Assembly: GCA_034433615.1 (NCBI GenBank) | Contig: DAOUAJ010000078.1 | Location: 1 to 20,301 of the forward strand | Direction of reading: 5' to 3' | DNA length: 20,301 nucleotides | Source: DAOUAJ01 sp034433615 | GTDB lineage: Bacteria > Chloroflexota > Anaerolineae > DUEN01 | Shown: one piece after another, positions 6,923-13,244 of the stretch | Position numbering within the stretch: position 1 is the first letter of the stretch | How the letters are laid out: the number at the start of each line of letters is the position of its first letter | Program-made: the position numbers and the translations under genes | Notes under the pieces: model-generated | What the model saw: only the letters and a program-made list of their open reading frames with translations | The model's database searches: none | What the model was told of the DNA's origin: nothing

Positions 6923-6991
6923 TGTCAACTTAAGCTCTGAGCCCCGTCTCCGGGGCGGCCCGAGGACGGGCCTTTGAGCCCTAAGTTGACA
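6923..6991. repeat. 69-bp imperfect palindrome between operons, flanked by word repeats
   Basis: TGTCAACTTA (6923-6932) and TAAGTTGACA (6982-6991) are perfect 10-bp arms. Inside, CCCGTC/GACGGG and CCGGG/CCCGAG continue the stem with mismatches. TTCACGTTTT occurs on both sides (6907-6916 and 6998-7007). ACGTTTTACG occurs at 6896-6905 and 7001-7010, with a near-copy inverted at 6865-6874. The element lies 20 bp past the stop of the small membrane protein gene and before the lipoprotein gene, so it may also attenuate transcription, but there is no T-run. Confidence 0.65.
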
Positions 6992-7011
6992 TTGATTTTC
7001 ACGTTTTACGC

Positions 7012-7374
7012 CTACTTGCGTCGCCCTGAACTGCCCGTTGGCTTGCTACTCGATGGAGTGCTGGGAGTCGGCCGGCTCCGCCGCCAGGGCACAATCGGCG
7101 GCTCCTCTTCTTCTTCCTCCTCCTCTTCGTACTCATCCTCACCCAATTCCGGCTCCCACGATGTCAGTGTTGGGATAAGGAAGATCCTCATGAACAAGTA
7201 GCCTAACCCAATGGCCACCCCTGACGAGACCAACGTCCCTTGCCACTGGGTCAGATCGAACCAGCGATGCAAGAGCCAACCGATGGCCGTCACCCCCAGT
7301 GCTCCCACTGCTGTGGCAACCACAACGGCCACTAACACAATAACGGCCAACAACAAGCTAGCTGCAAACCGCAT
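7012..7374 (-). CDS. Small two-helix membrane protein with poly-acidic tail
   Basis: This 120-residue protein has two hydrophobic helices (about residues 5-33, and about 50-67 containing VSSGVAIGLGYLFMRIF). An acidic run follows (EDEYEEEEEEEEE), then a Pro/Ser/Arg-rich basic end (PTPSTPSSSKPTGSSGRRK). The family is not recognised. ATG at 7372-7374 (MRFAASLLL) is preferred to the codon at 7440 because AGGAG lies 8 bases upstream. It is 81 bp downstream of the UbiA-like gene on the same strand and may be co-transcribed with it. The acidic tract is encoded by GAA/GAG repeats and its length could vary by slippage. Confidence 0.6.
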   Translation of the reverse strand: MRFAASLLLAVIVLVAVVVATAVGALGVTAIGWLLHRWFDLTQWQGTLVSSGVAIGLGYLFMRIFLIPTLTSWEPELGEDEYEEEEEEEEEPPIVPWRRSRPTPSTPSSSKPTGSSGRRK

Positions 7375-7455
7375 GCCCTTTACTCCTCTCTTGTTCGAAG
7401 CTCGAGGGCCAGGCTGCCTCACATGAGATAGCTCCCACACTCCGACCTTGATTTT

Positions 7456-8307
7456 CTAATAGTACAGCCCCACCAGGGCTGCCACGAAAACTAGAATGCT
7501 AATATAACCGTTAACGTTAAAAAAGGCCAAATTGACCCGGCTGAGATCATCCGGCTTAACCAGGCTATTCTCCCACCATAGTAATCCGGCCACAATCACA
7601 GTACCCGCCCAGAATGCCCATCCCAAACCTTGCAGCCAGCCCACCGCTGCCAGCGCCAGTACAGTCAGCGCGTGGTTGATCCTGGCCCAGCGCAACGCCG
7701 TGGCATTGCCGAAGCGCGCCGGCACCGAATACAATCCCTCAGCCCGGTCGAACTCCGTATCCTGGCAGGCGTAGATCAGATCGAAGCCAGCGATCCAGAC
7801 TGTGACGGCTCCCCACAGCAACCAGGGCACGGGATCGGCCAGTGAGCCGCGTACCGCCGCCCACGCGCCGGCCGCTGCCGCGCCGTCCGTCGCCCCCAGC
7901 GCCCAGTGCGACAGCCAGGTAAAACGCTTAGTGTAGGAGTAGCCCACCAGCGCGATCACGGCCAGCGGCACCAGTCGCAAGACAAGGTTGTTTAACTGCC
8001 AGGCGGCCGTGAAGAAAACCATCAGGGAGATGGCCGCGGCAGCCCATACTTGCCTGGGGGTCAGCAGCCCTGTCGGCAGCGCACGCTGGGCCGTGCGAGG
8101 GTTGCGCGCGTCCAGGTGCCGATCTGCCACTCGATTGACAGACATCGCCAGCGTGCGCGCCGCCACCATCGCCACCGTGATCCACAGAAACTTGTGCCAG
8201 CCGGGCCAGCCATGGGCCGCCAGCACCATGCCCAGATAGGCAAACGGCAAGGCGAAGATGGCGTGCTCAAATTTGATCATCTCCAGGAAAACGCGAACTT
8301 GCTTCAT
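7456..8307 (-). CDS. UbiA-family prenyltransferase, probably for menaquinone (MqnP-like)
   Basis: This 283-residue polytopic membrane enzyme transfers an isoprenoid tail from a prenyl diphosphate to an aromatic acid. The two Mg2+/diphosphate-binding motifs are intact: NRVADRHLD (N58, D62, D66) and CQDTEFD (D183, D187). Hydrophobic segments alternate as in UbiA. Its pairing with a UbiD-like decarboxylase 28 bp upstream, with no ubiquinone-specific hydroxylases or methylases in the window, fits the futalosine menaquinone route (MqnP with a UbiD-like MqnL). The exact substrate is inferred; a UbiA acting on 4-hydroxybenzoate would look the same. Start ATG 8305-8307; Shine-Dalgarno weak, suggesting coupling to the upstream gene. 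Confidence 0.88.
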   Translation of the reverse strand: MKQVRVFLEMIKFEHAIFALPFAYLGMVLAAHGWPGWHKFLWITVAMVAARTLAMSVNRVADRHLDARNPRTAQRALPTGLLTPRQVWAAAAISLMVFFTAAWQLNNLVLRLVPLAVIALVGYSYTKRFTWLSHWALGATDGAAAAGAWAAVRGSLADPVPWLLWGAVTVWIAGFDLIYACQDTEFDRAEGLYSVPARFGNATALRWARINHALTVLALAAVGWLQGLGWAFWAGTVIVAGLLWWENSLVKPDDLSRVNLAFFNVNGYISILVFVAALVGLYY

Positions 8308-8335
8308 CCAAGTTGTTCCACATCATCTCCGATCT

Positions 8336-9877
8336 CTAATCTCCCCCGGCCTGCCGACCAGGGCAGCCTGTCCTGGACCGGACAGGCACAGGGGCCATCT
8401 CCCCAAGCTCTCCCAACCCATATTCCACCCACCGCTCGCTCACCAGCTTGCGAATAGGCTCGGCCATCTCAATCAACTCCGGCCACTGCCGAGGGTAGCC
8501 GTCCTGCGCCGACTTGGCCGTAGCGTCGATGCCAATCTTGCCGCCAAAGGCGAACTGGTACGACGCGTGATCCAGCGCATCCACCGGCCCCTCCTGGATG
8601 ATCACATCGCGCGCCCAGTCCACGTTGTTAAGGGCATGGAACATCGCCTCACTCACGTTCTGGACATCCACGTGCTCGTCGAACACGATGATGCACTTAG
8701 CCAGCATCATCAGCCCTAACCCCCACAGCCCGTTGATCACCTTGCGCGGGTGGCCGGGAAACCGTTTGCGCATGGACACCAGCACCAGGTTGTGAAACAC
8801 CCCCTCGGGCGGCATGTTCATGTCCACGATCTCCGGCAGAAACAGCCGTATCAGCGGCAAGAACAGCCGCTCCGTCGCCTTGCCCATCCAGTAATCTTCC
8901 ATCGGTGGCCGCCCCACTACGGTGGTCGGGTAGATCGGCTCTCGCCGATGGGTGATAGCCGTAATATGCATCACGGGGTAATTGTCCACCGGCGTGTAGT
9001 AGCCGGTATGGTCGCCAAATGGCCCCTCGGGCCGTTTTTCGTTTGGATCCACGTACCCCTCGATGACGATTTCGGCCTCGGTGGGGACCTCCAACGGCTG
9101 AGTGATACAGCGCGCTAGCTCCACCGGGCGGCCGCGCAGCCATCCGGCCAGCAGGAACTCATCCATATCAGGCGGCAGGGGCGCCGAGCCGGCCCAAATC
9201 ACAGCCGGGTCGCCCCCCAGGCTGACTGCCACCGGAAGGCGCTCGTTCCCTACCTCCCGCGCCCTGCGCTCGTGTTCGGCCCCGCCCTTGTGGAGTTGCC
9301 AGTGCATCCCCAGGGTGCGCTCATCGTGCACCTGCAGGCGGTACATCCCCACATTGCGAATCCCGCTCACTGGATCGCGCGTGATCACGGTCGGCAGAGT
9401 GATGTAGCGTCCGCCGTCCTTGGGCCAGCATTGTAAGATGGGTAGCCGATCCAGGGTCGCCTGTTCGCCGGTGAGGATGACCTCCTGTACAGGGGCATCC
9501 CGCACGATCTTCGGCCCCAGTCCCACCGCGCGCAGTGCGCTCCATAGCTCCCCAGCCCGATCCAGCATCTGCCCCAGACCACGCGGTAACTCCGCTCGAA
9601 TCAAGGCAGCCAGCTTATCACGCAGCTCGTCTAACTTCTCCACCCCCAATGCCCAGGCCATGCGCCGGGGTGACCCGAACATGTTGATCAGGACCGGGAT
9701 GTCGTACCCCTTGACCTGCTCGAACAACAGTGCTTTGTTGTGCCCGGCCGGCCCCTTGCTCACCCGATCCACGATCTCAGTGATTTCCAGGTGAGCGCTG
9801 ACTGGCACCTTGATCCGCACCAGTTCATTTGCCTCTTCCAGCCGGGCGATGAATGCTCGCAAATCGCGGTAGGCCAT
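8336..9877 (-). CDS. UbiD-family (prenylated-FMN) decarboxylase, menaquinone-type
   Basis: This 513-residue cytosolic enzyme should decarboxylate an aromatic or polyprenylated aromatic acid using prenylated FMN supplied by a UbiX-type protein, which is not encoded here. Conserved blocks are RNVGMYRLQ at about 174-182 and EGPFGDHTGYY at 284-294, the latter carrying the catalytic Glu. PPMEDYWMGKATERLFLP and IIVFDEHVDVQNVSEAMFHA are also present. The length is normal for the family. The ATG at 9875-9877 follows GAGG closely and lies about 48 bases behind a good promoter. It is the first gene of a unit with the UbiA-like prenyltransferase, which supports quinone side-chain chemistry. The last 12 or so residues are unconserved. 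Confidence 0.9.
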   Translation of the reverse strand: MAYRDLRAFIARLEEANELVRIKVPVSAHLEITEIVDRVSKGPAGHNKALLFEQVKGYDIPVLINMFGSPRRMAWALGVEKLDELRDKLAALIRAELPRGLGQMLDRAGELWSALRAVGLGPKIVRDAPVQEVILTGEQATLDRLPILQCWPKDGGRYITLPTVITRDPVSGIRNVGMYRLQVHDERTLGMHWQLHKGGAEHERRAREVGNERLPVAVSLGGDPAVIWAGSAPLPPDMDEFLLAGWLRGRPVELARCITQPLEVPTEAEIVIEGYVDPNEKRPEGPFGDHTGYYTPVDNYPVMHITAITHRREPIYPTTVVGRPPMEDYWMGKATERLFLPLIRLFLPEIVDMNMPPEGVFHNLVLVSMRKRFPGHPRKVINGLWGLGLMMLAKCIIVFDEHVDVQNVSEAMFHALNNVDWARDVIIQEGPVDALDHASYQFAFGGKIGIDATAKSAQDGYPRQWPELIEMAEPIRKLVSERWVEYGLGELGEMAPVPVRSRTGCPGRQAGGD

Positions 9878-9924
9878 GTCCTCTTCCCAGAGGGGAAATG
9901 TCAGCGATTAGCCAGAGTGCGGTA

Positions 9925-9954
9925 ATTGTATATCATGCTTGTCGTGTTCGTCAA
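9925..9954 (-). promoter_or_regulatory. Sigma-70 type promoter of the UbiD/UbiA unit
   Basis: On the minus strand TTGACG (9949-9954) and TACAAT (9925-9930) are separated by 18 bases, each one mismatch from consensus. A TATACA alternative gives 16 bases. The transcript would start about 40 bases before the UbiD ATG. Confidence 0.6.
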
Positions 9955-10000
9955 CGGCGGTAGGGGTACAATCAGGGCCTTGCCATGTTGCAGCTAACCG

Positions 10001-10048
10001 GCAGTTGAAACTGCTGTCTACGCCGTGCAAAGCCTCCCTTCAGAGGCT
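10001..10048. repeat. REP-like double hairpin
   Basis: Two perfect 6-bp hairpins lie in tandem: GCAGTTGAAACTGC (10001-10014) and AGCCTCCCTTCAGAGGCT (10031-10048), joined by CTACGCCGTGC-type spacer. The layout resembles REP/IS200-IS605-end elements. It occupies the middle of the 417-bp divergent gap between the UbiD and metallophosphoesterase genes. The rest of that gap holds the two promoters and a leader; 10049-10140 shows nothing I recognise. Confidence 0.5.
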
Positions 10049-10142
10049 ACAGCCGATGTTGGCAGCCCCTCCAGCATCTCACCGCCCCGGTTCGCGAGGC
10101 CGCTTCCTGATGCCGAACAGCCCGCGCCACAGGACGACCGCT

Positions 10143-10171
10143 TTGGCAACAACTGGCAGGCGTGTTAGAAT
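10143..10171 (+). promoter_or_regulatory. Sigma-70 type promoter of the metallophosphoesterase
   Basis: TTGGCA (10143-10148) and TAGAAT (10166-10171) with 17-base spacing, each one mismatch from consensus. The start would be near 10178, leaving a leader of about 117 bases. A GCCAAA/TTTGGC hairpin (10174-10190) lies at its very 5' end. Confidence 0.6.
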
Positions 10172-10294
10172 GAGCCAAACCTGATTTGGCCGAAGGGTAC
10201 GGCAGCCCGGCCGACTTTGGGCGGCTGTTGCGGGATAGGCGTCTCGGCTGGTGGGTTTAGATGATCTGAGGGGAAGCTGCAAGGAGGAGAAGAA

Positions 10295-11278
10295 TTGAAG
10301 AAAACTCTGAAGCTGGTTATCGTAGGCGCGTTGGTGGTCCTGGGCTTATCGCTGGGACTCTCCCATGCGGCTCAGGCCACGCCGACGTCGCATGACCGGG
10401 TCGTTTATCTTCCTGGTGCGGTTAAGTCTTTCGTCATGCCAGGCGGTAGCGGCGACAGCACCCATTTCGCTGTGATCGGCGACTACGGCCTGGCCAGCCA
10501 AAACGAACTGGCCGTGGCCAACCTGGTCAAAAGCTGGAATCCGAGCTTTATCATCACCACTGGTGACAACAACTATTGGGACGGTGCCGCGGCGACTATT
10601 GACCAGAATATCGGGCAGTATTACCACGACTTCATTTACCCGTACATGGGTAGTTACGGAGCAGGAGCTACGATTAACCGCTTCTTTCCATCGCTAGGCA
10701 ACCACGATTTGGATAACCCCGATGGTGCTAACCCGTACCTCAACTATTTTACGCTGCCGGGCAACGAACGCTACTACGACTTCGTCTGGGGGCCGGTGCA
10801 CTTCTATGCCCTCAACAGCGACCCGAGGGAGCCGGATGGGGTGACAAGCACCTCGGCTCAAGCCAGATGGCTGCAGAGCGCGCTGGCCTCCTCGAACTCC
10901 TGCTGGGACCTGGTGTATTTTCACCACCCGCCGTTTTCGTCTGGGGAGTTCGGCACCAACGCGTGGATGCAATGGCCTTTTCAGGCCTGGGGGGCCGACG
11001 CAGTCCTGGCCGGCCACTCTCACTACTATGAGCGCATCCTTCGCGACGGCTTTCCCTACTTCGTCAATGGCCTGGGAGGGAACTACGTGATCCATCAGTT
11101 CCATGAGACACCAACGGCCGGCAGTCAGGTCCGCTACAACGCCAATTTCGGTGCCATGCGCGTGATCGCCACGCGGACGACGATCTTGTACGAATTTATC
11201 GCTATTGATGGGATGGTAGTGGACACGTACTTGCAGAATGGGGGGTGTACACAAACTGTGGTACCGCCCCGTCGGTAA
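10295..11278 (+). CDS. Secreted calcineurin-like metallophosphoesterase (purple acid phosphatase type)
   Basis: This 327-residue exported hydrolase has a Sec signal peptide (about residues 1-28, ending SHAAQA). The dimetal site is complete: GDYG (Asp63), GDN at 90-92, GNHD at 135-138, His210-His211 (YFHHPPF) and GHSHYYER at 240-247. The set is typical of purple acid phosphatase-like phosphomonoesterases that act outside the cell, perhaps for phosphate scavenging. The start is TTG at 10295-10297, set by a very strong AAGGAGGAG at 10281-10289 and by the signal peptide reading straight from it. It stands alone on its strand, divergent from UbiD and convergent with the methyltransferase. No Pho-box-like direct repeats were recognised. 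Confidence 0.88.
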   Translation: MKKTLKLVIVGALVVLGLSLGLSHAAQATPTSHDRVVYLPGAVKSFVMPGGSGDSTHFAVIGDYGLASQNELAVANLVKSWNPSFIITTGDNNYWDGAAATIDQNIGQYYHDFIYPYMGSYGAGATINRFFPSLGNHDLDNPDGANPYLNYFTLPGNERYYDFVWGPVHFYALNSDPREPDGVTSTSAQARWLQSALASSNSCWDLVYFHHPPFSSGEFGTNAWMQWPFQAWGADAVLAGHSHYYERILRDGFPYFVNGLGGNYVIHQFHETPTAGSQVRYNANFGAMRVIATRTTILYEFIAIDGMVVDTYLQNGGCTQTVVPPRR

Positions 11279-11339
11279 ATCGAGTTTTTTGCGCGAATGG
11301 CCTACGAGTCATTTTGGCACCAACATAGCATTGTGACCA

Positions 11340-12113
11340 TCAGTCAGATTGGACGCCTCTTTGCCCGGCACCCACTAGAGGCACGAAGAGCACGCCCGCA
11401 ATGTTGTTAGCCTCGAGCTCCTCACCCCGCTTGATCACCTGCCACAGGGTCTGATACCCACCGGGCGGGCCGATCGGCACCACCAGCCGGCCACCATCTT
11501 TCAGTTGCTGTACCAAAGGTTGAGGCATGTGATCGGGCGCAGCCGTGACGATGATCGCATCGAACGGTGCCTCCTCCGGCCAGCCGTAGTAGCCATCGCC
11601 CTGGCGCACGTGCACATCACTGTACCCCAAACGTCGCAGCCGTTCCTCCGCCGATTTCGCCAGCTCCGGGATGATCTCGATCGTGTACACCCGGTCTACT
11701 AGCTCAGCCAGTACGGCTGCCTGATACCCCGACCCGGTGCCGATCTCCAACACCTTCTCACCTGGCTGTAACTGCAGCAATTGCGTCATCAACGCCACAA
11801 TGTAAGGCTGCGAGATGGTCTGGCCGAAGCCAATGGGCAGCGGGTGATCAGCGTAGGCGTCGTCCAGGTACTCGGGCAGGACGAACTTGTGGCGTGGCAC
11901 TTTTTCCATCACCGCTAACACCTTTTCATCGGTGATGTCCCGGGCGCGCATGGTCCGTTCGACCATCTCGTGTCGTCGTCGAGCGAATTCGTCCTCCAAA
12001 GAGGGGGTTGCAGTGGGGAGCGCACTGGTAGCGGGCAATGGAGAGATAGGAGGTGCGCAAGCGATCAACCAGAGGCCAATCCATAATATCAGAAAAAACC
12101 ACCGGAGTCTCAT
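11340..12113 (-). CDS. pcm: Protein-L-isoaspartate O-methyltransferase with lipoprotein signal
   Basis: This 257-residue protein would methylate isoaspartyl residues in aged proteins using S-adenosylmethionine. The core is standard: LPIGFGQTISQPYIVALMTQ at about 92-111, motif I VLEIGTGSGY at 121-130 and IIVTAAPDHMPQPLVQQL. Unusually, it begins MRLRWFFLILWIGLWLIAC, a lipoprotein-type signal with Cys19, followed by a Pro/Ser/Thr linker of about 20 residues. The enzyme appears to be exported and anchored outside the membrane. The start ATG at 12111-12113 has AGGAGG 5 bases upstream; the longer in-frame start at 12131 lacks support. It follows the TVP38-like gene on the same strand across a hairpin repeat. 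Confidence 0.88.
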   Translation of the reverse strand: MRLRWFFLILWIGLWLIACAPPISPLPATSALPTATPSLEDEFARRRHEMVERTMRARDITDEKVLAVMEKVPRHKFVLPEYLDDAYADHPLPIGFGQTISQPYIVALMTQLLQLQPGEKVLEIGTGSGYQAAVLAELVDRVYTIEIIPELAKSAEERLRRLGYSDVHVRQGDGYYGWPEEAPFDAIIVTAAPDHMPQPLVQQLKDGGRLVVPIGPPGGYQTLWQVIKRGEELEANNIAGVLFVPLVGAGQRGVQSD

Positions 12114-12150
12114 TTTCGCCTCCTGTCTCATCTTCTATCCTATGTCATTC

Positions 12151-12224
12151 GTAACTGTTCAGCCCCCCTATCCCCCTTCCCGCTGGTGGGAAGGGGGGCT
12201 AGGGGGGATGGGCTCAACAGTTAC
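12151..12224. repeat. 74-bp palindromic element overlapping the end of the TVP38-like gene
   Basis: GTAACTGTTCAGCC (12151-12164) pairs with GGCTCAACAGTTAC (12211-12224) with one mismatch. Inside, a pyrimidine run CCCCCCTATCCCCCTTCCC pairs with GGGAAGGGGGGCTAGGGGGG around GCTGGT. It supplies the stop codon and the last 17 or so codons of the upstream gene. It may also terminate transcription, although no T-run follows. Confidence 0.75.
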
Positions 12225-12926
12225 AGATGTTTCTGCTGCTACGGCTACTTGATGCAGCACCAAAGATTCAAAGTGTCTGATCAATCGCTGACCGGCTTTA
12301 AAGAGCAAGATGCCCAGCAACAGCACGACCAGCAGGAACCCCGACAACAACGAGGGCGAGAGGTTAACCGCACCGGCCCCCACGGCAGCGGCTACCCCCA
12401 CAGCGGGGCCACGCGTGATCAGCACGATGCCCAGGATCTTCCAGATGGACACCTGAGCCAGGCCGGCCAGGTAGTAAGGCAGATCACCTATTGGCCCTGC
12501 CATCAACAAGAACCAGACCCAGGTGGTATTGGCGTGGAGCAGCTGCTCCCAGCGACTGACCCGCTCGGCTCCCAGCCAACGTTCAACAAAGGGCCTCCCG
12601 AACCGGCGGGCCAGTGTCATCGCTAGCGCACCCCCCGTCAGCATCCCGCACAGGCTGTAAATAGTGCCAGGCACTGCCCCGAACAGGTAGCCGCCTGCCA
12701 ATTGGACGAAATAGCCTGGGATGGGGGCAAGGACGATCTGCCCGGCGTTCACCAGGATCATCGCCACTGGCCCCCACGGCCCCAACGAGGCCAGCCACGC
12801 CCGCGCGCGCTCTGCGTCTGTCACCAGTCCTATGAACAGGCGCCACAAGATGATCACCACAGCCAGCACCGCCATGGTCAACAACAAGTATCGCCACCGA
12901 AAACGCCCAGAGTCGTGGGCTGTCAT
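12168..12926 (-). CDS. TVP38/TMEM64 (VTT-domain, DedA-like) membrane protein
   Basis: This 252-residue integral membrane protein has a first helix at about residues 9-30 and a VTT core with the re-entrant-loop pattern IPGYFVQLAGGYLFGAVPG, then LARRFGRPFVERWLG and ITRGPAVGVAAAVGAG. Members act in membrane homeostasis or as lipid scramblases or transporters in some systems; a specific role here is unknown. GGAGG lies just before two adjacent ATGs; the second (12924-12926) has the better spacing. The C-terminal VEPIPPSPPSHQREGG is encoded by the palindromic element and is not family sequence, so the original tail has been replaced. The gene is upstream of pcm, with 54 bp between them. Confidence 0.85.
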   Translation of the reverse strand: MTAHDSGRFRWRYLLLTMAVLAVVIILWRLFIGLVTDAERARAWLASLGPWGPVAMILVNAGQIVLAPIPGYFVQLAGGYLFGAVPGTIYSLCGMLTGGALAMTLARRFGRPFVERWLGAERVSRWEQLLHANTTWVWFLLMAGPIGDLPYYLAGLAQVSIWKILGIVLITRGPAVGVAAAVGAGAVNLSPSLLSGFLLVVLLLGILLFKAGQRLIRHFESLVLHQVAVAAETSVTVEPIPPSPPSHQREGG

Positions 12927-12990
12927 CATGCCTCCTACCTTGGAGTATAGCAAGTGGCTATAGAGGCGTCAAGCCAGACGCAGGTGGGTA

Positions 12991-13005
12991 AGACTTCGGA
13001 AGTCT
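12991..13005. repeat. 15-bp palindrome
   Basis: AGACTTCGGAAGTCT is a perfect palindrome around a central CGG. It lies in the 314-bp gap before uvrD, just upstream of a candidate promoter. Confidence 0.4.
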
Positions 13006-13008
13006 CAG

Positions 13009-13038
13009 TTGACGTATGATACTACGTAATGGTATCAT
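13009..13038 (+). promoter_or_regulatory. Candidate promoter with an overlapping operator-like inverted repeat
   Basis: TTGACG (13009-13014) and TATCAT (13033-13038) lie 18 bases apart. ATGATAC (13016-13022) and GTATCAT (13032-13038) are perfect inverted 7-mers filling the spacer and the -10 box, as expected for a repressor site. A transcript would run through about 200 bases into uvrD. Confidence 0.45.
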
Positions 13039-13154
13039 CAATCATATGGAATAAAGAGTCAACATGGGCAAGAGAGAAGCTTCTTCAGAAGATACGAAGC
13101 CCAACCGAAACTTGAGTATGCTACCGTCAAAGCACGGTCACTCGTCCAAGATAA

Positions 13155-13244
13155 ATGACCCTCACTCGCCGTGACAGAGTCTCCTTTGCCAATGTTGCTG
13201 GAGATTTGCGCAGATTGCGAGAGGAAAGAGACATCGAATCATGA
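13155..13244 (+). CDS. Possible 29-residue ORF coupled to uvrD, or a gene remnant
   Basis: The frame reads MTLTRRDRVSFANVAGDLRR and ends LREERDIES. Its ATG overlaps the stop of an upstream start-less frame (ATGA at 13155-13158), and its TGA overlaps the uvrD ATG (ATGA at 13241-13244). The charged helical end looks like the tail of a small antitoxin or regulator. No ribosome binding site or family is evident. It may equally be the remains of a degraded small gene governed by the operator-like site upstream. Confidence 0.25.
   Translation: MTLTRRDRVSFANVAGDLRRLREERDIES

Noticed and set aside
7090..7135. Poly-acidic tract as evidence of a non-coding microsatellite
   Set aside because: The run is in frame within a gene that has a good ribosome binding site and membrane helices, so it is better read as a coding acidic tail.
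8697..9143. 148-codon minus-strand frame inside the UbiD gene
   Set aside because: Same-strand alternative frame of the UbiD-like gene, which has conserved motifs across this whole stretch.
10079..10282. 67-codon minus-strand frame in the divergent gap
   Set aside because: Arg/Pro-rich, overlaps the plus-strand promoter and leader, and lacks a ribosome binding site.
10174..10294. Cyclic-di-GMP (GEMM) or other known riboswitch
   Set aside because: Some short helices are possible but the conserved GEMM core (GCAAAGCC and its partner segments) is missing; no other class matched.
10694..11254. 186-codon minus-strand frame
   Set aside because: It mirrors the metallophosphoesterase, which has all metal-binding motifs, a signal peptide and a strong ribosome binding site.
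13064..13174. 36-codon ORF starting MGKREASSEDTK
   Set aside because: No ribosome binding site or recognisable family, and it conflicts in frame with the coupled ORF that joins uvrD.
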